NCBI RefSeq assembly: GCF_004116265.1
Contig: NZ_QOUX01000025.1
Span: forward strand, 55,539 to 119,538
Reading direction: 5' to 3'
DNA length: 64,000 nt
Source: Anaerobacillus alkaliphilus
GTDB lineage: Bacteria; Bacillota; Bacilli; Bacillales; Anaerobacillaceae
Position 1 is the first letter of the stretch, and each line of letters begins with the position of its first letter. Positions 26,189-35,092 of the stretch are shown piece by piece. Under the pieces are notes generated by a model. The model was not told the DNA's origin. It ran no database searches and saw only the letters and a list, made by a program, of their open reading frames with translations. The translations under genes were made by a program, and so were the position numbers.

Positions 26189-27085
26189 ATGAATACACTT
26201 GAAATGAAACAATTAGCAAATAGTAAAGGACTAAACATCATAGAAGAAACTATAAAAATGAATGAGTCTGGTGTTGACTTTCGAGTAGCACTTGCTAAAG
26301 ATCAAAACCGTGATAAATGGGTACTAAGGGTTCCGCGTAGACCAGAGTCTATGAGACATGCTCTAAAAGAGAAAAAAGCGTTAGAAATCCTTCATAACTA
26401 TGCAAGCTTTGAGGTTCCCAACTGGTCTATTTTCTCCGAAGAGTTAATTGCGTATAAGCAATTAAGTGGTGTTCCTGCTGCTACTATTGACGTTGAACTA
26501 CAAGACTATGTCTGGAGTTTAGATAAAACCAATGTGCCATCTGAGTATTATTACTCACTAGGAAAAGTTCTCGCAGATTTACATTCATTACCTCAACATG
26601 AATTCAAGGATACCGGTGTTAACATTCTTGCTGCTAGTGAGTTAAGAGCTTCCATGAAACAACGAATGGAACGTGTAAAAGAAAAATATCACGTCAACCA
26701 AAATCTATGGGACCGCTGGCAAGCATGGTTAGCGAAAGACTCCCTTTGGCCATCTCATGTAGGGGTGATACATGGAGACTTACATCCAGGTCATATTCTT
26801 ATTGATAAGAACAATCATGTTACGGGTTTAATTGATTGGACAGAAGTAGAGATAGCTGATGTGTCTGTCGATTTTATGTCACATCATTTACTGTTTGGCA
26901 AAGATGGACTGAGAAAATTGATTGACGCATATGACAATGCCGGAGGTAAAACTTGGTCTGGAATGGCTGAGCATATCGTTGAACTTTTATCAACAAGTGG
27001 CATTACTGTTGCTGAATACGCCGAAGCATCAGGTTTGAAAGAAATGCATGAAGCAGCTACACAGATGCTTGCAAGTGAAAGCTAA
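26189..27085 (+). CDS. mph: Macrolide 2'-phosphotransferase (YcbJ/Mph type)
   Basis: ATG 26189 has TTTGGAGGAAACG at ideal spacing; ATG 26165 has none. The 298-residue product has the aminoglycoside/macrolide kinase fold: WVLRVPRRPESMRHALKEKK (ATP-binding lobe), HGDLHPGHILID (catalytic Asp197) and GLIDWTEVEIADVSVDF (metal-binding Asp216). The macrolide-type HGDLHPGH and DWTE segments fit Mph enzymes and B. subtilis YcbJ (MphK), which use GTP or ATP to phosphorylate the macrolide 2'-OH. It sits behind a leader-peptide attenuator, which strengthens the macrolide assignment. Codon use is like its neighbours, so it is probably intrinsic. Confidence 0.85.
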   Translation: MNTLEMKQLANSKGLNIIEETIKMNESGVDFRVALAKDQNRDKWVLRVPRRPESMRHALKEKKALEILHNYASFEVPNWSIFSEELIAYKQLSGVPAATIDVELQDYVWSLDKTNVPSEYYYSLGKVLADLHSLPQHEFKDTGVNILAASELRASMKQRMERVKEKYHVNQNLWDRWQAWLAKDSLWPSHVGVIHGDLHPGHILIDKNNHVTGLIDWTEVEIADVSVDFMSHHLLFGKDGLRKLIDAYDNAGGKTWSGMAEHIVELLSTSGITVAEYAEASGLKEMHEAATQMLASES

Positions 27086-27329
27086 AAAATCTCGTCGCAG
27101 TAAAGCTAAGGATCCTCGATTTTATACAAATTAATGCGAGATTTGATTTAGAAAATAAGAAAGCAGAGTTGAATTCCTCTGCTTTCTTACTATATGGAAA
27201 AAGGTTTTTGGGATTTTCTCACAAAAAATTACTTATATTTCCACTGATATCGTGTATAATTTTTAATGTTAAACAGTTAAGGCAGAATTACGAGCAATAT
27301 TGTTTCAAAACATTGAATGGAGTGAGAGC

Positions 27330-28541
27330 ATGGATGCACCGAGGTTACGACCTACCCAGCAAGGCGATCGGATTATCACATTGGATATCATTCGAGGTTT
27401 TGCGCTTTTAGGTATTTTGTTGGTAAACATGAATTTTTTTGTGGCCCCAGAATTATTTTTACTTCTATCGGGTGATACATTGTTTGATGGAGCAGTGAGC
27501 AAAGCTGCAGACGGGTTTGTTACCATTTTTGCAACAGGCAAATTTTTTACGACGTTTTCATTTTTATTTGGTTTAGGCTTTTTTATATTTATGGAGAGAG
27601 TAAAGGATAAAGGGCTATCTGTAGGTAAACTTTACTTTAGAAGGATATTATTCCTTTTGTTTCTTGGACTTTTTCATATTTTCATATTATGGAGTGGTGA
27701 TATATTACTTAATTATGCGCTTGCAGCATTTTTCCTACTGCTATTTAGAAAGTCTTCCAAAGAAACAATTAAGAAATGGGCAATCGGATTATTTAGTGTG
27801 GTTATTTTTATAACAGCCATTTTTAGCTTTCTATCATCTCTTATGGATAACGTCCTAGCAGGAGAGATGGAACTTACTACAGACTATTCACTCATGGTTG
27901 AAGAAGCGCTTGTTGTTTTTCAAAATGGTAGTTTCTCAGAAATTCTATCGTTTCGCTTAGCTGAAGAAATACCATTTATGTTATCTAACTATATCATCAC
28001 TGTTCCAATGGTCCTGGCTATTTTTCTTATCGGCTTATATGTTGGGAAAAAAGGGGTTCTCTACAATATAAGTGGTCATTTGGATTGGATCAAAAAAGTT
28101 TGGAAGAACAGCATGATCTTTGGCGTTTTAATGACTGTTGTATATGTATTATTAAAAGCAGAACTATTTATCGTACCGTTTTATTTTCATGAAGCAGCCG
28201 TAGAAGTTCTCTCGCTAGTATCAGGGCTTGTAATGTCTTTCTTTTACATCAGCTCGATTACACTGCTATGTCAAAAAGAACTTTGGCTGGCAAGACTTAA
28301 ATTTTTAGCACCTGTAGGTCAGATGGCGTTGACGAATTACTTGCTTCAAACCGTTATTTGTATTTTCTTATTTAACGGCTATGGGTTTGGCTTTTACGGT
28401 AAAGTCACGCCAGAACTAGGTATTCTCATCACAGTAGCTATTTTTACTGTTCAAATCTTTTTAAGTAAAGCCTGGATGGCAAGGTTTAAGTATGGACCGC
28501 TTGAGCGTCTTTGGAGATTGTTTACGTACAGAGGGGTATAA
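27330..28541 (+). CDS. DUF418 family membrane protein
   Basis: ATG 27330 follows TGGAGTGAGAGC. The 403-residue product has about ten transmembrane helices. The N-terminal motif ITLDIIRGFALLGILLVNMNFF and C-terminal FLAPVGQMALTNYLLQTVICIFLFNGYGFGFYGK plus FKYGPLERLWRLFTY are the DUF418 signatures (YeiB/YxaH relatives). These resemble heparan-alpha-glucosaminide acetyltransferase-like proteins, but no reaction is established. Confidence 0.85.
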   Translation: MDAPRLRPTQQGDRIITLDIIRGFALLGILLVNMNFFVAPELFLLLSGDTLFDGAVSKAADGFVTIFATGKFFTTFSFLFGLGFFIFMERVKDKGLSVGKLYFRRILFLLFLGLFHIFILWSGDILLNYALAAFFLLLFRKSSKETIKKWAIGLFSVVIFITAIFSFLSSLMDNVLAGEMELTTDYSLMVEEALVVFQNGSFSEILSFRLAEEIPFMLSNYIITVPMVLAIFLIGLYVGKKGVLYNISGHLDWIKKVWKNSMIFGVLMTVVYVLLKAELFIVPFYFHEAAVEVLSLVSGLVMSFFYISSITLLCQKELWLARLKFLAPVGQMALTNYLLQTVICIFLFNGYGFGFYGKVTPELGILITVAIFTVQIFLSKAWMARFKYGPLERLWRLFTYRGV

Positions 28542-28593
28542 TTCGACGTCTTTGGTGTGGATTGTTGTTAAGATAATGAAATGATATTAAATT

Positions 28594-28624
28594 AAACACT
28601 CCCTAACAGAAAGAGGGAGTGTTT
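28594..28624 (+). terminator. Hairpin terminator after the DUF418 gene
   Basis: AAACACTCCCT and AGGGAGTGTTT form an 11-bp stem with a 9-nt loop. Confidence 0.7.
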
Positions 28625-28702
28625 CCGCATACGACACATGTGGAGTGCGTAGCAAGGATAGAGAAGAAACATGCTGATATCAAAGGCTTTAAAGGTTTTT
28701 AA
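28625..28702 (+). pseudogene. C-terminal remnant of an RNA (uracil-5-)methyltransferase
   Basis: The frame PHTTHVECVARIEKKHADIK ends at a TAA (28700-28702). It matches the characteristic end of TrmA/RlmCD proteins (compare [15 protein letters not shown] of the intact gene at 20199-21575). Only the last 25 codons remain. The rest of the gap to 29024 shows no gene. Confidence 0.55.
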
Positions 28703-29024
28703 GTGAACATCGAATTGTGATTTATGTTCCCTTCCCTCAGACTTGGTGTTTGAGGGTATTTTGAATTAGGGGTCTAACTTTTACGAAGAACTAGTGATAT
28801 TTGCATTAATGTATGGGTTTTGAGTAATCGTTTATGCGCATAGAGGAAAAAATAAACAACATGCATATGATGAGTCGTGCAAATACTTAACAGATTAAAT
28901 CTACAGCCACAGCCTGGGAAGACAAAGATTATCACTACGCTAGAAGACAATCTAAGAAAATAGATTGTTATGTAACTCTTAAAATTACTAAATGGTATAG
29001 ACATAAGAAAAAGCTAAAACAATA

Positions 29025-29056
29025 AAGATCCAATCACTTTAAAACGATTGGATCTT
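29025..29056 (-). terminator. Terminator of the beta-helix gene
   Basis: AAGATCCAATC and GATTGGATCTT form an 11-bp stem just past the minus-strand stop at 29067. Confidence 0.7.
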
Positions 29057-29066
29057 CAATAATAAA

Positions 29067-31091
29067 CTAAAATTCAAAATCAATGGTACCATTTTCGGTT
29101 AATTCAAACGGACCGGGTGTGACATTTGCATCAGGTCTCTTTTTCCCGAAAAAGTCAGAGTCAAAACGATATGGAGTGCTGTCTGGTTGCTCATACTTCA
29201 TATCAGCGTGATAAGTCTTGCCAAGCAGGTCGGTGGTAACCAACATTGCAGAGGCTCCACGAAGCAATTTGGGCTCATTGACCTGAATTTGTACTCTGCC
29301 TTGCATAGGATTAATCTCCACTTTAATGCTCTTCTGCTCATATATCTTCGCATTGGGTTCATGACTGCCTGGAACCGCATTGTTAAGGTATAAATTTCCG
29401 TCCATAGCTACCGGAAGAACTGCATTTCCTATAAAGAAATCTTTTGCGGCATCTCCCAGCTCAGCAAGCTCCTCTTTGGTGTATTCCCACCACTTCTTAT
29501 CTTTTGCATCAGGATGCTTGTCGTAGCCTTCCAGTCCCACAGCATGCAGATAGCAAATGGAATCGTCCGGAACACCATCCATGACAGTCTTCCCGTCATC
29601 TCCGACTTCATCCCTAGGTTTAAGCGGAAGATGCTCAAAAAAGGTTATTGGGACAGGTTCTTTATTAGCATCATTATCCCCCAAAAAGATATTGTTATAG
29701 TACCTGTCATCGCCTCCGGTAATATTGGAGTAACCTGCCATTGCTGTCTCGTGAGGGAAGTGGTACGGCGTAATACGGGTAATCTCGGAACGAACCACAA
29801 ATCTACCTGCAAACAAATTATGGATAAATGCTCCACCCTGTGCCATATTTCTGAAATTCATCGGGGAGAGGAACAGATTATGATCAGCCATATACGGACC
29901 ATGGCAAACCTCAACGAAGAAATCCTCAGAAAGATTATCAAAAAATACATTACGACTAATACGGGTGCCCTGTGCTTGCCAGTCTAGCCAAACTCCACGG
30001 TAACTGCTATAGATAATATTTTCACTAATTTGAGTATCTAGAGCAGCATGCAGCTTGATTCCTGCTACTTCGGCACCATGTCTGAGACGCTTGTGATGGA
30101 TATTGTAGATCCGGTTTTGATAAATGCGACTGAAGGCTCCACCCATATGTCCCACAATTCCTGCCTGTTCACAATCATGGATTACATTACCACGAACGAT
30201 GTGACTGCCTACACTATCCTTATGCCATCCAGAACGTAATGCTCTCAGGATAACCTCCTGCTCACGTTGTGTGCCGCCTTTCATGTGCTTGTCCATATAC
30301 TTAGCGTGACCTGTACCGATCTCAGTACCTAGGCTGATACCAACGCTTTTGGATTCATTGATCATATTGTTTTCGATAATCCAACCCTTACTCCAGTGAG
30401 GTCCGATCAAACCTTCCTGGTAGTCAGTTGGCGCTGCCCATTGAGGAGATGCTTGACGAAGTGTGAATCCACTTACGGTTATATAGTTAAGTCCTGGTTT
30501 CTCAGGCCAGAAGCAATAAGGACGGACGTTAATTTCTACATTTTCCTTACGAGGATCTTTTCCACCAAAATTGGCCCAAATTTTCGTTGTTGTAGAACCA
30601 ACTTCGGCATACCATTTTAGTAGTGAGTCCTTGGGATATTTGGCTTCGGGCCAAACATCGGGCTTACGTACTTTATCAACACTATTGCATTCATATAAGG
30701 ATTTGCAATCCAAATATACATCACCGAGATGAACTGGGAAAGCTCCGTCAAATAGCCAGTCTCCACTCAACTCTACTTCAAAGGGATTACGAACAGAAAA
30801 TATCGAATTAGGTATTTCTGTGCTCCAAACACTGTCTCCTTCAGCCTTCCAGTCGGTAATACGTTCAGCCCCTGTAATGACGACTTCCCCGTCACCAGCC
30901 GACCTATATATAATTCTATGCTCTTCTGTTCCTCCATTAGCCGGATTAACCCATTCCCTATATACCCCAGCGTGAACAGTAACCGTATCACCAGCCATGG
31001 CAAGAGCCGCAGCGCGTGATATTGTACGAAAGGGTTGATCAGATGTTCCTTTTGCCTGATCATTCCCTTGCATTGACACATGATATTTCAT
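29067..31091 (-). CDS. Right-handed parallel beta-helix protein, likely carbohydrate-active
   Basis: ATG 31091 has AAGGAGTGATAAT upstream; the longer frame to 31112 is discarded. The 674-residue product has no signal peptide. The N-terminus (YHVSMQGNDQAKGTSDQPFRTISRAAALAMAGDTVTVHAGVYREWV) is the standard opening of DUF1565/pectate-lyase-like beta-helices, and many NNMI/ENIIYSS/NVFFDN rungs follow (about residues 220-430). A C-terminal all-beta domain completes it. Similar proteins are glycosidases or lyases acting on plant or microbial polysaccharides (for example GH141). The catalytic residues are not identifiable by eye. A cytosolic location suggests action on imported oligosaccharides. Confidence 0.65.
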   Translation of the reverse strand: MKYHVSMQGNDQAKGTSDQPFRTISRAAALAMAGDTVTVHAGVYREWVNPANGGTEEHRIIYRSAGDGEVVITGAERITDWKAEGDSVWSTEIPNSIFSVRNPFEVELSGDWLFDGAFPVHLGDVYLDCKSLYECNSVDKVRKPDVWPEAKYPKDSLLKWYAEVGSTTTKIWANFGGKDPRKENVEINVRPYCFWPEKPGLNYITVSGFTLRQASPQWAAPTDYQEGLIGPHWSKGWIIENNMINESKSVGISLGTEIGTGHAKYMDKHMKGGTQREQEVILRALRSGWHKDSVGSHIVRGNVIHDCEQAGIVGHMGGAFSRIYQNRIYNIHHKRLRHGAEVAGIKLHAALDTQISENIIYSSYRGVWLDWQAQGTRISRNVFFDNLSEDFFVEVCHGPYMADHNLFLSPMNFRNMAQGGAFIHNLFAGRFVVRSEITRITPYHFPHETAMAGYSNITGGDDRYYNNIFLGDNDANKEPVPITFFEHLPLKPRDEVGDDGKTVMDGVPDDSICYLHAVGLEGYDKHPDAKDKKWWEYTKEELAELGDAAKDFFIGNAVLPVAMDGNLYLNNAVPGSHEPNAKIYEQKSIKVEINPMQGRVQIQVNEPKLLRGASAMLVTTDLLGKTYHADMKYEQPDSTPYRFDSDFFGKKRPDANVTPGPFELTENGTIDFEF

Positions 31092-31162
31092 ATTATCACT
31101 CCTTCTCCCCACCTTATAAAAGCTGTAAGAATTCCTTACAAACGGCAGGCAATATATAAAAT

Positions 31163-31300
31163 TTATTGTTGTAGTAATCTGTAAACAGTTTGCTTAGTAA
31201 TAGTAATGATCTTATCTGCCGTCATTTTCTCAAACCTGTGCATATAGTGTCTAGCCAGACCAGACGCTATAAATATTATATTAAAGATAGGTGTTTAATA
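31163..31300 (-). pseudogene. Helix-turn-helix gene remnant
   Basis: On the minus strand an open stretch of about 45 codons without a start reads ...ASGLARHYMHRFEKMTADKI, then ITITKQTVYRLLQQ and stop. The TADKIITITKQTVYRLL segment looks like a recognition helix at the end of a recombinase or regulator. Only the C-terminus is present; the family is uncertain. Confidence 0.3.
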
Positions 31301-31342
31301 GCAATTTCGGTATGTAAGTACTTTAATTTCAGTGACAAATGA

Positions 31343-31492
31343 TATATTTTAGAGGAGTGGTTTCCGAACTCCGGCTATGAGATTGATGACACCAAACTAG
31401 ACTTTGAGTTTTACGATGAGCGCTGCCACCCTTGGGAATATGATAATTTATGGTGGGAATTTACGTTCCTATCAAAAAGGTATCTACCATAG
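31343..31492 (+). pseudogene. C-terminal remnant of a GyrI-like effector-binding regulator
   Basis: An open stretch without a start reads EEWFPNSGYEIDDTKLDFEF followed by YDERCHPWEYDN and ends at TAG 31490-31492. This is the typical C-terminal end of AraC/GyrI-type effector-binding domains. The rest of the gene is gone. The flanking region 31092-31854 holds no other gene. Confidence 0.5.
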
Positions 31493-31508
31493 TATAGCTC
31501 GTTAATAT

Positions 31509-31539
31509 AATCCCCAAGCTCAAAAAGAGCTTGGGGATT
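31509..31539. terminator. Hairpin terminator
   Basis: AATCCCCAAGCTC-AAAAA-GAGCTTGGGGATT, a perfect 13-bp stem, just after the regulator remnant. Confidence 0.7.
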
Positions 31540-31854
31540 ACTTGGCCTAAAGCAAAAATAGTATACAAGCTTGTGTATGAATTGAAGAAGAAATTCATAC
31601 CTTATTACTAGATATAATAATGGTCACTTGGTTTGTTTTTATTCTTTTCATATGGAATTCTAAAACTAGATTACGTGGCATTGATGTTATTTTCTACAAA
31701 CGGTCAGCTAAAAATTATCTACCAAATTTTTAATTTCACAATCAAACTTGAGTGTGATAAACTTTTTGTATCTATCATAACTATAAATTATAACTATTAT
31801 AATAATTAATTATTATAAGAAATTAATAGATTTTTAGAATTCAGGAGGGATTTT

Positions 31855-32982
31855 ATGAATAATGTATATCAAGAAAGTAAGGATTTTGCCGCTACCTACA
31901 TACTACCTTACACAGAAATGATTGATCAGGAATCGAAATTTCCGGAAGAAGCTTTTAAGGAACTAGGGAATAAAGGCTTCTTAAAACTGCTTGTACCTGA
32001 AGAATTTGGTGGACACGGAAAAGGTCTTGTCGAGCATGCAGAGGCTGTTCTGGCTTTTGCGGAGTCGTGTTCTACAACTGCACTTTGTTATATGATGCAT
32101 AATGTTGCTTTGATGTGTATCGTAACTCACGGAAGTGAAGAGCTTAAGAGAAAGATTTTTTCTGATGTCGTAGAAAATGGAAAATTCCTTGCATTAGCCT
32201 ACAGTGAATTCGGAACAGGAACACATTTCTACAATCCAGAAATTCAAGCTCAGTTTAATGGTGACTATACAAAATTCAACGGAACGAAGAGCATGGTAAC
32301 TTCAGCAACGTATGCTTCTTACTACCTTGTTCTTGCGCCATCTGTAGAAGAAGGAAAAATTAATAACTGGGTATTCCCTTTAGAAACAGAAGGCTTAAGC
32401 TTTGAAATGTCCAATTGGAATGGACTCGGAATGAGAGGGAACTCTTCCTGCCCAATGCACATCGAAAATGTTGCTCTCGAAGCGTCCTATCGAATTGGAG
32501 AAGAAGGTTCAGGCCAAGAGCAAGTATTCAATGTAGTAGCACCTTTCTTCATCACAGGACTAGGTTCAGTTTACAGTGGTACTGCCTTGCATATGTTTGA
32601 TGTTGCAAGTAATTATTCTGTAGATCGAAAATACCCTGATGGAAGTTCACTATCTAATATTGAAACCGTCCAAGTACATATTGGAACGATTTACAAGAAT
32701 GCAGCTGCGGCAAGAGCCTTAACGCTAGATGCTGCTACTGCAGGTGCAAACGGAGACGCAGATGCACTTGCAAAGATTTTAGCTGCTAGAATTGTAGCAT
32801 CAGAAGCTGCGATTGAATGCGGGAAGCTTGCCATGAGAGTCGGGGGAGGGAAAGCATATAATAAAGCTTTACCTACCGAAAGACTTCTGAGAGATGCCTA
32901 TGCAGGGCAAATTATGGCTCCAAGTGCAGACGTTCTAAATGTTTGGCTTGGAAAAGCATTAACTGGTCAGATGATTCCTTAA
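31855..32982 (+). CDS. Acyl-CoA dehydrogenase family flavoprotein (atypical)
   Basis: TTCAGGAGGGATTTT precedes ATG 31855. The 375-residue product has the ACAD fold: N-terminal helices (FPEEAFKELGNKGFLKLLVPEEFGG), the FAD/substrate segment LAYSEFGTGTHF, the middle beta domain (NGTKSMVTSATYASYYLVLAP) and C-terminal helices. The usual catalytic-Glu segment (YEGT) is replaced by AGQIMAPSADVLNVWLGKAL, so it is not a standard beta-oxidation enzyme. Such variants include flavin monooxygenase-like members acting on sulfur or amine compounds. It heads a four-gene operon with a PhnD-like protein, core MetE and OsmC-like protein. Its substrate is unknown. Confidence 0.8.
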   Translation: MNNVYQESKDFAATYILPYTEMIDQESKFPEEAFKELGNKGFLKLLVPEEFGGHGKGLVEHAEAVLAFAESCSTTALCYMMHNVALMCIVTHGSEELKRKIFSDVVENGKFLALAYSEFGTGTHFYNPEIQAQFNGDYTKFNGTKSMVTSATYASYYLVLAPSVEEGKINNWVFPLETEGLSFEMSNWNGLGMRGNSSCPMHIENVALEASYRIGEEGSGQEQVFNVVAPFFITGLGSVYSGTALHMFDVASNYSVDRKYPDGSSLSNIETVQVHIGTIYKNAAAARALTLDAATAGANGDADALAKILAARIVASEAAIECGKLAMRVGGGKAYNKALPTERLLRDAYAGQIMAPSADVLNVWLGKALTGQMIP

Positions 32983-33004
32983 AAATAGAGTAGGAGTGAG
33001 TTTA

Positions 33005-33823
33005 TTGAGTAATGATAGAGTAAAAGTTGGTGCTGTTATTTATGATCCGAAAGTTACGGTTATTTGGGAGATTATCGCTGATTTTTTCAAAGAGGAAGGC
33101 CTTGAAATAGAATGTGTCTTCTATAAGGATTACGAGAAACAGGTTGACGGATTAATGAACAAGGAAATCGATATTGCCTGGAACTCGCCTTTAGCTTGGT
33201 TGGACACTTACTTGAGAACCGATGGAAAATGCCAGATGGGCTCTATGAGGGATACAGACAGAGACCGAAAGACATGCTTCATCGTCCGGAAAGATAGTGG
33301 CATAACGAACCTAGATGGGTTAAAAGGAAAGACGATTGGTTTTGGAGCGATCGATTCTCCTCAAGCAAGACTTATCCCGATCAACCACTTGTATAAAAAT
33401 GGACTAGAATTTGAAGAAGATTACAGTGAAAAAAGGTTTGATATTGGTGTCGGTCTTCACGGAGATCACGTTGGTGGCGAGTTAGATGCCGTAAAAGCAC
33501 TGATGGAAGGAACTGTAGACGCCGCTGTAGCTCTCGATTTGAATTGGGACGCTTGGAAGAAGGACGGTACCGTTGATGAAAATCAGTTAGTTTGCATTGA
33601 TACAACGGATTTGTTTGACCACTGCATTTTCGTAGCGCACCCTGAATTTTCAACTGAAAGATTTCTAGAATGGCAAAAGGTGCTTAATAGAATGGATTAT
33701 AACAATGATGACCATAAAAATATGATGGATATGGAAGGCTTAAAGGAATGGGTTGAAGGCAGGATTACAGGGTTTCAGCAATTACGCGAAGCCAACAACT
33801 ATTTGAAGTTCTTTGATAAGTAA
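33005..33823 (+). CDS. Cytosolic PhnD-like periplasmic-binding-fold protein
   Basis: The probable start is TTG 33005, with TAGGAGTGAG 8 nt upstream; GTG 32996 lies inside that site. The 272-residue product has the PhnD/SsuA-like binding fold (VKVGAVIYDPKVTVIWEIIADFFKE, DIAWNSPLAWLDTY, GLKGKTIGFGAIDSPQARLIP, EGTVDAAVALDLNWDAW) but no signal peptide or lipobox. It therefore acts inside the cell, like the binding-protein-fold enzymes. No ABC permease is adjacent. Placed between an ACAD-like oxidoreductase and a MetE-like methyltransferase, it may bind or process their substrate. Confidence 0.7.
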   Translation: MSNDRVKVGAVIYDPKVTVIWEIIADFFKEEGLEIECVFYKDYEKQVDGLMNKEIDIAWNSPLAWLDTYLRTDGKCQMGSMRDTDRDRKTCFIVRKDSGITNLDGLKGKTIGFGAIDSPQARLIPINHLYKNGLEFEEDYSEKRFDIGVGLHGDHVGGELDAVKALMEGTVDAAVALDLNWDAWKKDGTVDENQLVCIDTTDLFDHCIFVAHPEFSTERFLEWQKVLNRMDYNNDDHKNMMDMEGLKEWVEGRITGFQQLREANNYLKFFDK

Positions 33824-33895
33824 AGTAGGCATTCTTTAAAAAGAGAAGCAATCCAGGCTTCTCTTTTCACTATTTCAATCTGGGAGATGATACAT

Positions 33896-35092
33896 ATGAA
33901 ACTACCATTACCTCTCTTTCCTACTTCCTTAATAGGGAGCATGCCTAGATCAAAAGAAGTTCTAAAAGCACTGAGAATGGTGAGAAGAGGAACGATCGAT
34001 CCTGGCGACTTTAACAAGCTTATAGAGACTGAAACCGAGAAGGTTATTAGGCTTCAGGAAAATTTCGGAATCGATGTAATTACTAGTGGAGAGCTTGGGC
34101 GTGATAACTACGTATCCTTCGTTTCCGATAAAATTGGCGGAGTCAAAATGATGAGCATGAGTGAAATGCTTGATTATATTGATGATAAAAAAGCTTTTGA
34201 AAACATCTTGACCACTCTTGATGTTCCGGCAGTAAGCATTAAGAATGCTATTTGTGTTGGCAAGTTGAGCTACAACGGCGACATTGTCGCAGATGAACTT
34301 AAGATGGTAAAGAAGTTTACGAACAAACCTGTGAAAATCACCTTACCAGGTCCTTATCTCTTGACTAGATCAATGTGGCTTCCTAATCTTTCTGGTAAGG
34401 CTTATGGTAGTAAAGAAGAGCTTGGCCAAGATGTTATTAAGATTATGAAAGAAGAGATCGATAACCTTATGAGTATTGGAGTCGATGTCATTCAATTTGA
34501 TGAACCAGTGCTGACAGAAGTTGTTTTCACTGACGGAAAGCCAAGATCATTTATGTGTGCAGCTCTTTCGGAGCGAAAAGATCCTAAAGAGGAGCTTGAA
34601 TTTGCCAGTTCACTAATTAAACAGATCATCGATCATATAGATAGGTCTAAGACAGTTCCTTCACTTCATGTTTGCAGAGGGAACTGGAGTAAGGATGAGA
34701 GCATCTTATTGACAGGTCCATATACTCCTTTACTCGAGCTATTTGCAGAGGTAAACCCAGCCCTTTTAACACTTGAATTCTCTACTCCAAGAGCAGGAGA
34801 GATCAGCTCATTACTCACAGATACAAAAATTGGAGAGCACACAGCACTTGGTTTAGGAGTGCTAAATCCGCGTACAGATGAAATTGAGACAGTTGATTCA
34901 ATTCTCTCAAGAGTAGAAGAGGCAATGAAGTATCTACCAAAAGAAAGAATATCGCTAAATCCTGACTGCGGGTTTGCCACATTCTCAAGTAGTCCGGTTA
35001 ACGTACTTGAGACGATCACAGGCAAAATGAGCACGTTAACAGAAGCAGCTTCAGTTTTAAGGAGAAAATATGAAAAAGAAGACTTCAGATAA
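33896..35092 (+). CDS. Core MetE-like (cobalamin-independent) methyltransferase
   Basis: ATG 33896 has GGGAG upstream. The 398-residue product consists only of the C-terminal catalytic barrel of MetE; the N-terminal folate-binding half is missing. Zinc ligands are visible as His and Cys in SLHVCRGNWS and Cys in LNPDCGFAT, and the DVIQFDEPVL Glu is present. Short MetE proteins include B. subtilis YxjG/YxjH and the folate-independent methionine synthases described for 'core MetE' families. The methyl donor here is unknown; its partners suggest an oxygen- or flavin-dependent route. It overlaps the OsmC-like gene by 23 nt. Confidence 0.8.
   Translation: MKLPLPLFPTSLIGSMPRSKEVLKALRMVRRGTIDPGDFNKLIETETEKVIRLQENFGIDVITSGELGRDNYVSFVSDKIGGVKMMSMSEMLDYIDDKKAFENILTTLDVPAVSIKNAICVGKLSYNGDIVADELKMVKKFTNKPVKITLPGPYLLTRSMWLPNLSGKAYGSKEELGQDVIKIMKEEIDNLMSIGVDVIQFDEPVLTEVVFTDGKPRSFMCAALSERKDPKEELEFASSLIKQIIDHIDRSKTVPSLHVCRGNWSKDESILLTGPYTPLLELFAEVNPALLTLEFSTPRAGEISSLLTDTKIGEHTALGLGVLNPRTDEIETVDSILSRVEEAMKYLPKERISLNPDCGFATFSSSPVNVLETITGKMSTLTEAASVLRRKYEKEDFR

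Noticed and set aside
31560..31854. S-box, T-box or CymR site before the core-MetE operon
   Set aside because: I looked for the conserved S-box and T-box segments and found none; the region is simply AT-rich.
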